Below, in pieces: positions 1 through 8,843 of a DNA stretch of 64,000 bases. Origin of the DNA: Agapetus fuscipes (taxonomy: Eukaryota > Arthropoda > Insecta > Trichoptera > Glossosomatidae); contig OX637336.1 in the NCBI GenBank assembly GCA_951799405.1, forward strand, positions 16,597,479-16,661,478, written 5' to 3'. How positions within the stretch are numbered: the first letter of the stretch is position 1; each line of letters begins with the position of its first letter. The notes under the pieces were generated by a model. The model saw only the letters and a list, made by a program, of their open reading frames with translations. It did not search any database and was not told the DNA's origin. The position numbers and the translations under genes are program-made.

Positions 1-154
1 TGACCAGTCTTTGGTAAAGTTAAATTAATTTTTCAACCCAGCGAAGAGCATATTTGAAAATATAAATGGTATATTTTTTGTGCTCCACCGGGATTCAAAC
101 CTGCAACCTTCTATTTAGGAGTCCGAGGCGCTAACCACTAGACTACGGGCCGGT
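1..154 (-). mobile_element. SINE-B, truncated
   Basis: tRNA-like head at the right: on minus, accggcccgtagtctagtgg, then ggtttgaatcccggtggagc (box B-like), then aaatatgctcttcgctggg. Tail lies beyond base 1. Confidence 0.82.
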
Positions 155-276
155 ACCGGTACTGGTGCTCTTTTTTTGAGACACTGGAAGATGTAGCAAA
201 TAGACCAGGATTAAATTGATGACCTGTACTTTTTGAAAGAATAATGGCAATGTAGAATTGCATGTTGTCCACTCAC

Positions 277-381
277 CTATTGATGACTTTGTGTATATTC
301 TTGGATGGACTGAGCTGCGCCGCTGCCGAGCACTCCGCCCACTGAGTCAGGGGACCTTCACAGACTCTCTTCATCGTTTTC
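277..381 (-). CDS. FHIP2A: FHIP2 coding exon 9
   Basis: 105 nt joining from phase 2; contains QLSPSKNIHKVIN and ends AATAG|GTGAGT. The KVIN block corresponds to the conserved motif just before the C-terminal half. Remaining exons lie left of base 1. Confidence 0.75.
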
Positions 382-3300
382 CTGGAAAACAAAACAGTTA
401 AGATGGCACTGCTCTTCCAAAAGATTCTTGTCATTTGAATTTTCTTCCTCAGCCTCTCTCAGTCCACTCCTGGACATAGGCTTCCTCCAATCTTCTCCAT
501 GTTTGACCATCGGCTGCTGTGTTGAGCCATCTTCTGCCTGCAGTTCCCTTGATGTCATCCAGTCACCTCAGTTGCGGTCTCCCCACTCCCGGCTTGAATA
601 TACTGGACGATCTCTGGAGTGCTCCTTGACTGATAGGTTGGTACGAGGCTGACCACCCGTGCTGTAAAAATCGGTTCACTTTTGCCAATGCCACCCAGGT
701 TCAGGGAACGGCGGCAGGAGTTGCAAGGTTTATGTCCATGTGAGGTTTTCTTTACTTGTATGCACACATGCAGAATGTGTAGGCGCGAACCTACATCTGC
801 CTGTCTGTGGGCATGCATTTCATATGAGCCTTAAATGCTTACATATCCTTGCAGCTTAGATTATAGATTATTATAGATCCTTTTCAGCCATCTGTCATGG
901 TCCTGCCTAGCAACGTGACAAGCCCAGCGTTACTTTAAGCAGGCCACTTGCTGTATGACATCAGTGACACCAGTGCGTCTACGGATCTCCTGGTTTGGAA
1001 CCCTATCTCTGAGACTGATTCCCAGCATCCTCCTTTCAATGGCTCTTTGGCACGTCCTCAGTCTGTTGGCACTATACTGATTGAGTCCTTTTGTTTCCAA
1101 GCAATAGGTGGATACTGGAAGCACGAATGACTCAAAGACATTTGAATACCAAGGCTTAATTTAGTTTTACCGCCTTTGTTAGTGTTTATGAAGAGAATTT
1201 AACTGATAAATAATCCTGAGATCAATGCTGCATCAAGCAGATACGCTTTCATTAAATTTGACATCAGTTTTTGTTGTTCTTTTATCAGTCGGAAGAGCAA
1301 CATCAATTGCTTTTCTTCTTCTTGCTCACATTTTGCGATTAAATCATTTTACAATACATTTTGTAACTTCTTCGGAGCTCTGCTATTGAATTATTAAAAT
1401 TGGATTGTTGACAAATATATCTGGCTATTGCAATTAAAAGGGTACGGCTTGAATAGCGTCATAAGTACACTAGCCAAACAGAAATGTAGACAATGTTAAT
1501 AAAAAAAATAAAAGATAATACACATTCATTACTATTGAATGAGGTAGCAAGTAGGGAAACGGCTGTAGGGGATAGGAAGAGATGTATGCCCAGCATTGTG
1601 GAGGCCAAGGAGAGACTTGGGAGAGAGAATGAAATAAAGATGTACTGGTTTGGGCATTCTTGCCTGTTGCTGTCTCTCTCCTGCTGCAGGGTCTGAGCAT
1701 TGAGTCTATCTCTCTCCTCCTCTTCGGGCTGGCAGGACAGTCGAGGAGGTCGGTGGTAAGCACGGTTCTCCAGGAAACCCAGGACTAGGCAGTGCAGGAT
1801 GTGCTCCGAGGCTTTTTCTAGCATCGTCTGAAAACATTTCATGTATCATAAAATTGATCCACTCTAGAAGAGTCTAACTATGGTTTCTAAACATTGTTAG
1901 CTACAAATTAAAGCCGTTGAATACATAGAAAATGATTTAGTGTCCAAAAGGAATATACATTAAAGCCTGCTGATTTATATGCTCACTTTGACAATTCAGG
2001 CTTTATTGTATCTGTGAACAAGCTTTGCAGTTCATTAAATGTTGACGTCAATAACTTGTGATGGTTGCTTTGAGCTCCCCGTCGTCAGCGGACAATAATT
2101 GTTGCAGATTCTTATTGTGAAACTTTGTTACGCTTACAAAGAGCTAGTCAAAGAGGAATTCTGACCCCTGAAATTTTTCTGATCCATGAAAAGTACCCCT
2201 CCCTCACATAGTCTCAGTTAGTTTCCATCGGGTAATTTGGAAAGCATAGTCCCCAAAAGTAATGTGCATCTGAAAATTAGGGAAAGGTGGTATCAACCTG
2301 AGAGCACCAACTAAGTGTCCAAATAATGCCTGAAAAAAAATACTGCCAGAGATGCTTTTATCAATTTTTGCCACCTTGATTGCGCTGTGTGTCATAAATT
2401 TACTGAAGCTGAGATTTTTTATGTAACAGATTTGACAACAGAACTTACCTCAAACAGTCGGAGAGTCTCCAGGCACAGCTCATTGTTTCCCTGGCAGCAG
2501 TTGTGTATGAGGATCTGCAGGGGGGCGCTGGGGGGGCGGGAGGTCACATCGGCACACTCCCCCACCAGCCAGCGGGTCATCTCTGTAACATAACCTCAAC
2601 ATCCTACACTCCATCATAACATATTCATAAAGCGTTACACAACAAACTGCCTGGAATAATAGGGCTGGAGAGTTGCTTTCCGGGAGCTATTGCTGTGATT
2701 CATTGGAGTGGGAGATTCTGGATGTTTTACCCATATCTGCGATAGCCTCAAACTTCTATTATGGGATTACTCTGCGTTCAGCAGGTGGTGGAACAAAACA
2801 TTGGTGGTTGAGCCAGTAAGGAAAATCAACATGTTATTTGGAGACCTCGCATTTGCAGTAGAATGCCCTGAATATGAGCACTTTTCACTGATATTAAATA
2901 AATGCACAACCTTCGATGCCACTAGAGAATCATAGACCTTCAAAGACCCATCTATCAACTAACAAAATATTACAAGAATACCTCACCTTCAGCATAATAT
3001 ATTTAAAATGGCACTTTACAATGAAGGATATTTACATGCGCTAACTAGCTATCTTTTACAGGCAGTAGCTTGTTCTGAGGGCACAGGTCTCTACCAGCAG
3101 CTATGCATCCATCCATATGAAACCGCTTCAGACCCTGGAGGCATGGAGTACTCAGGTGTTTTCACTCACTGTTAGGAATATTCTGGCAGTTTTCCCCTTG
3201 AGCTACTAAATCCCTAGAAGCATGAAGTTCTCGGGTGTATCTATTCACCGTTGAGGATGTCCTGGGAGTCCCCCTGATTGGGTGTATCTACTCACCATTG

Positions 3301-6300
3301 AGGATGTCCTGGGAGTCCCCTGGTTGGCTGTGTCTACTCACCGTTGAGGATGTCCTGGGAGTCCCCTGCTTGGCTGTGTCTACTCACCGTTGAGGATGTC
3401 CTGGGAGTCCCCCTGCTTGGCTGTATCTACTCACCGTTGAGGATGTCCTGGGAGTCCCCCTGCTTGGCTGTATCTACTCACCGTTCAGGATGTCCTGGGA
3501 GTCCCCCTGCTTGGCTGTGTCTACTCACCGTTGAGGATGTCCTGGGAGTCCCCCTGCTTGGCTGTGTCTACTCACCGTTGAGGATGTCCTGGGAGTCCCC
3601 TGCTTGGCTGTGTCTACTCACCGTTGAGGATGTCCTGGGAGTCCCCCTGCTTGGCTGTATCTACTCACCGTTGAGGATGTCCTGGGAGCCCCCCTGCTTG
3701 GCTGTATCTACTCACCGTTGAGGATGTCTTGGGAGTCCCCCTACTTGGCTGTATCTACTCACCGTTGAGGATGTCCTGGGAGTCCACCTGCTTGAGGCAC
3801 TTGGCGAGCAGGCAGGTGGCCAGCAAGGCGCTGTGTGTGTCCGCCAGGCTGGGCTGCAGTTGGCCCTGCAGGAAGTGCTGGTGCAGGGCGAGCGCCGCCC
3901 GCGCCCCCAGCAGCGCGTGCGCCTCCTTGCTCAGTGTGTCCAGGTAGTCCAGCCACGAGAGGAAGGAGGCGGCGCAGCGCAGACCCACACAGCGAGGCTG
4001 CTCTCCCGACGAGAAACTGAACACACAAATGTGAAATGTTTTAATGACAACTGATTGTAAAATATTAAAACATCTAAAAAAGCCGATTCAGCAGTAATTT
4101 CAGTGGGCCAGACATGTAGTACATGCAGAGGACTCCAGGATAATCAGAAATGTCTTAGATGGTGCCTTCTTTGATGTCAGACCACTCGGTTATCCCAGGA
4201 TACAGAGGGCAAACAATGTCATGGCCGACACCGAAGTCCTAGGCATAAAAGGACGATGGAGGAAACAGCACAAGAAACTGAGATTCCTAGAGGATTGTGA
4301 ACTATAGAACTCATTTATCTTACTAACACCCAAATCAACCTTTACTTCCTATGTGCTGCACCTCCAACTTCCCTTTGCAGCTCTCCTCCAATTCGACACA
4401 TGGAGAAGCTGTGTGGCTCATACATTGTGTCATAAAAATAAACAGGAAGGAGCAGAATGTGTCTCACCCCCATGTAACATTGACATGGTCTATATCCGTG
4501 GGATCCGTGTTGAGGGGAATGGCCTGACTCTTCTCTATGAGGATGTCCACCAGGTAGTCGCCCGCCAGGCTGGTGTTGGAGATGAGGCTGGCTATCCGCT
4601 CATCCGGTAGGGAAGCCATGATCATGATGCCTTCACACGCTCGCAGAACTATGTGGTTATCCTGGAAACACAATACAACAAGGCAATAAATGTTAGTTCA
4701 TTTCAAACAATCCCTCTTCAATTGTGCTGCTAGATCTCACACAAGGATGATTAATAATTGAGGAAAATCCACCAGTTACATAAAGTTTTTTTATGTGATC
4801 CTAGTGGGTCCGGTCAGTAGGTTGGTAGTGCTTGCATTCCATGCCAAGAATATGGGTTTGAATCCCACCGAGGGTGTCAGAAATGATTTCCCGTTTTGGT
4901 GTTTATTTCAAACCCAAAATAAAATACCGGCAAAGTTTACTGAGCCTTCAAAAGAAATGAGTACCAACCCCCTCGGGAGCTGGAAAACTGAAGTAGTTGG
5001 CGTAAGGCTGGCCCCTTACCTGTAAAAACAAATAAGTTCCACTCGCCACATGCAACCCCTTTGGCAAAAACGCAGCATGATGTTACACTAAATGTGTAGC
5101 TCAGTAACGTTTTAGTAGCGTTTTATCCTGTGTGGACGAAATGATTCAGATTTCTGATATTTGAAGGTCGAAGGTGACATAGAGGTGTTGATCGAATGAT
5201 TAAAAGCAATATGAAGAAGTGGTGATTTTTATCCTGGTCATTTGAAGCATTTTCAAAATTGTTAGTGTATGGTGTGTTTGGATCACTAAAGAAAAACTGA
5301 AAACCATAAAAAATCAAGAGAAAGTTGACGTAGAATAGGTATATGAAGAACAAATATACCACCTAAATACAAGGAAAGATTGAGGGCAGAAGGGCTCTGA
5401 TGGATATTATGGCCTAAGAACCAGCAACAATGGTTTAACAAGTAAAAAATCCCTGTTTAAAAATAACCACAATGATCAAAAATCTCCAAAAGGAGTGGCA
5501 CTAGTAAAAGTAAATTAATACTAACCACACTGTAAAGGTATGCCAACAGTAAATCCATCAGAAGAAATCTATTGGGGCCCTCGGAGCAGATGGCATAGTT
5601 CTTATAATCCGAAGACGGTTCATCATCATTCATGGAAGACACCGACTCCAGATCTGTGGAAATCTTTCTAGCGGAATCTTCACAATCATTCCCCAACTCT
5701 TGATGATTTTCTTGAGGCTGTGTAACGATGGATATGTGTCGCACATCAAGGGGCAGCTGGTCGTAGTCAAACAGTTTGTTTTTCTTGGGTTTTTTGGTCG
5801 GGATGGCTTTGGAACCCGACGGGCACATTTGTTCGTAGTTTTGAGACAGGAAGAGATTGGCGAGTGATGGCTCTTTACGGACCAGCCCGCAGAGTGTCAG
5901 CAACAGTTCCACTTCTTCTTTTTCCGTCGGTGATGCGTGGTTGTGACTGCAGGTGATGAGGAGTTTCTGCAAAAATTAACATTTGAAATGGACAGTTGCA
6001 GTAAATAAAATCAATCCTGAAATGTTAAAGCAATGTGGTCGGAACATTTTCGACTTAGGGACTTTTTTCTCGGTGACCAAATGTAATTTTTTTACAGGAT
6101 TGCTGTCCTTAGCAAACAATAACAAAATATTTGTAAACCTTTTCTCAAGCAACCCAGCAGGGTGGAGACACAATATTGTCTACACCAATTTACGTGCAGA
6201 CCTCTTTCTAAGAAAAAAACAAATGGCTGATTTTTTTATGGGTGAATCACACGTCAAGTGCCCTGTAACAGCTTGGTTATCAATATGCAGCGGCAGCTCA

Positions 6301-8190
6301 AGCAAGACCCAGTTGTAAGACTGGATAAACGTTTGTGGTCGATCTTGAAACATACACACAAATAATCACCTCAAAATATAACTCTGGTACTTCCTGATCA
6401 TAAAGTTGTGGTCGATAAACATTAAACCATGACCAATTATCGTTGTTGTGTTCATCCATTTTTTTTAGAAGAAAATAGATAAGAAACACACATGGTGTTA
6501 ACACATAGTAAGCATTTTTAACACTTAGTAGTATTAACAAAAAATATACACTAACCTGTGGACAAGTTTACCTGCAGATTAATTTACCTATTAATTTATT
6601 ATTCTGAAACTCTTTTTTAACTTATTTTTTTATGTGTGTGTATCCACCTGTGGATAAGTTTACCTGTGGATTAATATACGAGTACCTGTAAACGTATTAA
6701 CATCTGGATATTTTTAGCAGTGTATATGCTTACCTATAGAGACAATTACCAATTAAAAACTTTACGAGTGAATATTTAACATGTGGAGATGTTTACCTGT
6801 GGATAAGGTTATATACCTGTAAATGAAAAATTACGGATATGTTTACTGGTGAATATATAAACCTGTTAATAATTACACTTGCGATGATGTTTACCCGTGA
6901 AGTCTTATGTGGATAACTTAACCTATGAATACATTAACCTGAAGATTTGATCACCTGTGGATAAGTTTGAACTGTACATTGAGTTACCTGCAGGTGTAGT
7001 TAAAATTTACCTTCAAGTAAGTTTATCTTTAGATAAGATAACCTATAAATAGATTTAACTGTAGATGAGCTTACCTGTATGGGTCTGTAGAGAGACGGCG
7101 CATGTATGGGGGCACCCTTCACTCTCCTTAGCAGAGCCGTGTACCAGCCCAGGACTGCCGCTCGCATTCCCGCCGGGCGATCCCCCTCCGCCAGATTTGT
7201 GAGGTTATGTGCAATGCATGCCGATGTGGACGACAGCTGATCCACACATGGTCCAGGAGATTCTACACTTGCGTCTGCTTCTTCATCCACAAGGAACTGT
7301 AAATGGACTAATTTATTTGCATGTTATCTTTATTTTGTAGAGGGTTCAGAACAAGTAGTGAGGGTAGCAGCACACCGTGTTAGCAATATCAGAACATCCA
7401 AGTGATGGAGGAATAGCTGGACATCTACCTCCCATAAACATGCTCTATTAACTTACTTAAAGTACCCAAAACAGTTCACATTAGATTCTTTACTTACTGT
7501 AATTAATAATCATCATGAACTTACTTGAAGCATCTGATATAGATGATACGGGATCTTGGTATTGTCAACGTGAACCTTTGTTTGAACATTTTCCGATGTG
7601 TAGAAATTTTGTATCAATTTCCAATGATACTGAAAATCTACAACGCGGGAAGCTGGAGGCGCCAACTGAAATAAACACGTTGAAATATTTGAAAAAAGAA
7701 CAATATATCAAGTAAGTAGTACCAATGGAATAGCAATAAATTTAAAAAAACTTATATTGCCAGTATGCAATAAAATGATAAATGGAATACCTAGGAAGGT
7801 ATCATAAATGATGTAGTTTAACAAAATTCAAATTAAATACGAAACGTCACAGGTTGATGTGACTAGGGTCCTTAGTAAATCATATCAAAATACTAGTATG
7901 CCTTTTCCCTAGCAACTCAGATGTGTGACGTCACAATTATTTTGCAAATAAATTTTGTGCGAGTCCATAGCTATGACATGTAAAATAAAGGTTAAATTAA
8001 AAAACATGTAACGAAGATGTATAATCATCCATGCGTAAATAAATACAACATTAAATAAGCACTATGTTGACAAAAACGTGACACTGGTCGAGTCACACAG
8101 GAGGGTGAGAAAAATGTTTGAAAGTATTAATATTGCACAACTCACCACGTCTGCCGCCGTCTGCAGCACTTCGGAGCACCTGCTCAGCAT
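277..8190 (-). CDS. FHIP2A: FHIP2-type (FAM160B1-like) FHF complex subunit gene, 3' part outside window
   Basis: Nine coding exons in order: 8190-8146, 7665-7525, 7296-7075, 5966-5526, 4661-4468, 4016-3763, 2582-2449, 1827-about 1646, 381-277. Every junction has AG acceptor and GT donor (one alternative GC donor) and the phases join without a break, giving about 572 residues; the family is usually near 760, so the C-terminus lies beyond the left edge. Recognised from conserved segments: the start MLSRCSEVLQTAADV, FQYHWKLIQNFYTS, VLRACEGIMIMASLPDER, ASFLSWLDYLDTL and LEKASEHILHCLVLGFLE. By family knowledge, FHIP proteins join FTS and Hook in a dynein-dynactin adaptor; vertebrate FHIP2A has been linked to RAB1A-positive ER-Golgi cargo. 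It lies head to head with TRAPPC10. FHIP2A versus FHIP2B is not resolvable; an invertebrate may have one co-orthologue. Confidence 0.88.
440..1124 (-). pseudogene. RTE-like LINE RT C-terminal fragment, interrupted
   Basis: On minus: RTCQRAIERRMLGISLRDRV and RRRTGVTDVIQQ (1124-930), then RWACHVARQDHDRW, a LINE-tail insertion (885-625), then LDDIKGTAGRRWLNTAADGQ and RLEEAYVQEW (600-440). This order is the usual C-terminal end of RTE-type LINE proteins. Confidence 0.75.
625..885 (+). mobile_element. (TTAGA)n LINE 3' tail
   Basis: ctccttgactgataggttgg through gcagcttagattatagatta. Inserted in a minus-strand LINE fragment whose parts flank it at 440-600 and 885-1124. Confidence 0.8.
1128..1645. 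other. FHIP2 intron 8, left part
   Basis: AT-rich, no gene or clear repeat recognised; a GA-rich stretch at 1550-1640 lies next to exon 8. Confidence 0.6.
1646..1827 (-). CDS. FHIP2A: FHIP2 coding exon 8
   Basis: Begins TMLEKASEHILHCLVLGFLE after TTTTCAG. The 3' end is ambiguous: a weak GT donor (CCA|GTACAT) at 1646, or a GC donor with good consensus (CAG|GCAAGA) at 1664. They differ by 18 nt, so both keep phase 2 and could coexist. The tail is Glu/Gln/Arg-rich. Confidence 0.75.
2449..2582 (-). CDS. FHIP2A: FHIP2 coding exon 7
   Basis: 134 nt completing codon 433 and running to residue 477: EMTRWLVGECADVTSRPPSA through LCLETLRLFE. Acceptor TTACAG, donor GAG|GTAAGT, ending in phase 0. Confidence 0.88.
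2583..3234. other. FHIP2 intron 6, unique part
   Basis: Nothing recognised between exon 7 and the donor minisatellite. Confidence 0.55.
3235..3795 (-). repeat. Splice-donor minisatellite, 12 units of 46-47 bp
   Basis: The AACG|GTGAGT junction of FHIP2 exon 6 recurs with its G/C junction base at 3250, 3297, 3343, 3389, 3436, 3483, 3530, 3577, 3623, 3670, 3717 and 3764, the last being the real exon end. Each unit holds about 24 bp of exon 3' end (CCCAGGACATCCTCAACG), the donor GTGAGTA and about 20 bp of intron. Spacing is 47 or 46 bp depending on a C4/C5 run. Read on from the exon in frame, the first unit gives a TAG at once. Units are nearly identical, so the array is young or homogenised. 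Confidence 0.95.
3763..4016 (-). CDS. FHIP2A: FHIP2 coding exon 6
   Basis: 254 nt, GC-rich. Encodes GFSSGEQPRCVGLRCAASFL, SWLDYLDTLSKEAHALLG, and ends LLAKCLKQVDSQDILN plus one nucleotide, with donor AACG|GTGAGT. The last 24 or so nucleotides and the donor are repeated about eleven more times downstream in the intron (see the tandem array). Confidence 0.9.
4098..4306 (+). pseudogene. LINE C-terminal fragment in FHIP2 intron 5
   Basis: Open to a TAG at about 4306: WARHVVHAEDSRIIRNVLDG, GYPRIQRANNVMADTEVLG, RWRKQHKKLRFLEDCEL. The WA-H-V...RI-R-VL pattern is that of an arthropod LINE C-terminus. Confidence 0.65.
4468..4661 (-). CDS. FHIP2A: FHIP2 coding exon 5
   Basis: Residues 284-347 plus two nucleotides. 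Begins DNHIVLRACEGIMIMASLPD and ends DHVNVTWG. Acceptor TTTCCAG, donor GG|GTGAGA, phase 2. ACEG-LP is a strongly conserved family block. Confidence 0.9.
4806..5112 (+). mobile_element. SINE-A (FHIP2 intron 4)
   Basis: tRNA-like head ggtcagtaggttggtagtgc, box B-like gggtttgaatcccacc, body gtgtttatttcaaacccaaa, end ttacactaaatgtgtagc. Confidence 0.85.
5113..5525. other. FHIP2 intron 4, unique part
   Basis: AT-rich intron with no repeat or coding signal identified. Confidence 0.55.
5526..5966 (-). CDS. FHIP2A: FHIP2 coding exon 4
   Basis: Residues 137-283, starting KLLITCSHNHASPTEKEEVE and ending LAYLYSV. 441 nt, phase 0. The middle is a Ser/Asp/Glu-rich linker (SVSSMNDDEPSSDYKNY), the usual variable region of FHIP2 proteins between two helical blocks. 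Confidence 0.88.
5967..6549. other. FHIP2 intron 3, distal part
   Basis: Nothing recognised; a short SINE-B-like tail piece (agcaagacccagttgtaaga) occurs near 6300. Confidence 0.5.
6550..7077 (-). repeat. Degenerate ~16-bp tandem array of donor-like motifs in FHIP2 intron 3
   Basis: On minus, starting at the exon 3 donor CATACAG|GTAAGC, the intron reads as about 30 degenerate units close to ATCCACAGGTAAACTT. Good copies of CAGGTAA occur near 6560, 6575, 6650, 6665, 6795, 6957 and 6990; others are decayed (TAGGTTA, CAGTTAA, CCAGTAA). It ends near 6550. Read on plus it is the run of acctgtggataagttt-like sequence. Confidence 0.8.
7075..7296 (-). CDS. FHIP2A: FHIP2 coding exon 3
   Basis: Residues 63-136, from FLVDEEADASVESPGPCVD to HAPSLYRPIQ. 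Acceptor TTTACAG, donor CATACAG|GTAAGC. 222 nt, phase 0. The donor is the first unit of a long degenerate array of donor-like motifs that fills the next 530 bp of intron. Confidence 0.88.
7525..7665 (-). CDS. FHIP2A: FHIP2 coding exon 2
   Basis: Residues 16-62. Acceptor TTTCAG, then LAPPASRVVDFQYHWKLIQN and, near the end, YHLYQMLQ; donor CAA|GTAAGT. 141 nt, phase 0 at both ends. The FQYHWK segment matches the N-terminal conserved block of FHIP2 proteins. Confidence 0.85.
8146..8190 (-). CDS. FHIP2A: FHIP2 coding exon 1 (start codon)
   Basis: Encodes residues 1-15, MLSRCSEVLQTAADV, then donor GTGAGT. An in-frame ATG exists upstream at 8346, but the family begins at this position, so 8190 is preferred. 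Phase 0. Confidence 0.8.
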
Positions 8191-8779
8191 TTCTTTGCGG
8201 CAAATAAAACCAAAATTAAAAGAAAACGAACTACATCTAAGATTTGTAATTTTTAACACGGTGTAGAAAATCTCGATTCTGACAGCTCGTATGAAAACAA
8301 TAATTTTTGGGGATGAGATTGTCAAATTCAATTTCCCCACTTTCATACCTACAAGTTACGAAAATATTTATTTTGATAGTTTGTTTCGTTAAAAAAAATT
8401 AATATAAAGAAAAACCTTGTTTTATATTAATTAAATAAATATTGATAACTTTTTTCTTTTAAATTTTTCCAACGATAAAAATAGGTACATTTGCGAACAC
8501 AAGGCCATCTGTTTTTCTGACTGATAAATAATCGAACCGAGCCGTCAGTTTTTGTGTATTTGTCAATTTCATCCCAATATATTTGCATAATTATCACGAT
8601 TTCTCCGTTTGTTTATAATTATGGATTTATTTGACGGGACACTACTGTTAAAATTATTTACAAGGTATTGAAGCACAACCCGTTGGAAGAAGGAAATCCC
8701 GTGAAATAAGATTTTGTGTGACGAAAGACTGTGACGACAGGCCATGTCTATATCCTGGGATTGTGACAGCTAATAGAAA
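8191..8779. promoter_or_regulatory. Shared 5' region between divergent FHIP2 and TRAPPC10
   Basis: 589 bp separate the two start codons, so both 5' UTRs and any promoter must lie here unless there are distant leader exons. It is AT-rich with no clear TATA box at a defined distance. An octamer-like ATTTGCAT sits at 8581-8588. A 16-codon upstream ORF begins at the ATG near 8622 on plus and would lie in the TRAPPC10 leader. No repeat was recognised here. Promoter function is inferred from layout only. Confidence 0.5.
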
Positions 8780-8843
8780 ATGAAGGGAAACGACAGATTA
8801 AACAGACAAGAAGCGGTCACGGCCCACAAACCCATCATAACAT
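8780..8843 (+). CDS. TRAPPC10: TRAPPC10 exon 1 (start codon)
   Basis: ATG at 8780 follows an in-frame TAG two codons upstream. Encodes 21 residues ending TAHKPIIT plus one nucleotide; donor T|GTAAAT. Joined to exon 2 it reads KPIITCGGDWNLF, matching the family's N-terminus. Short and found by homology, so slightly less certain than later exons. Confidence 0.82.

Noticed and set aside
3344..3721. 125-residue plus-strand ORF with repeated WESPAWLCLLTVEDVLGV-type units
   Set aside because: It is the antisense translation of the donor minisatellite; the repeat makes it periodic, and there is no sign of a real gene.
3755..4028. Second minus frame over FHIP2 exon 6 (Gly/Ala/Pro-rich)
   Set aside because: Shadow frame of the GC-rich exon; only the annotated frame joins exons 5 and 7 in phase and matches the family.
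8622..8672. Short ORF MDLFDGTLLLKLFTRY as a coding start
   Set aside because: Wrong phase for exon 2 and no similarity; at most a leader ORF.
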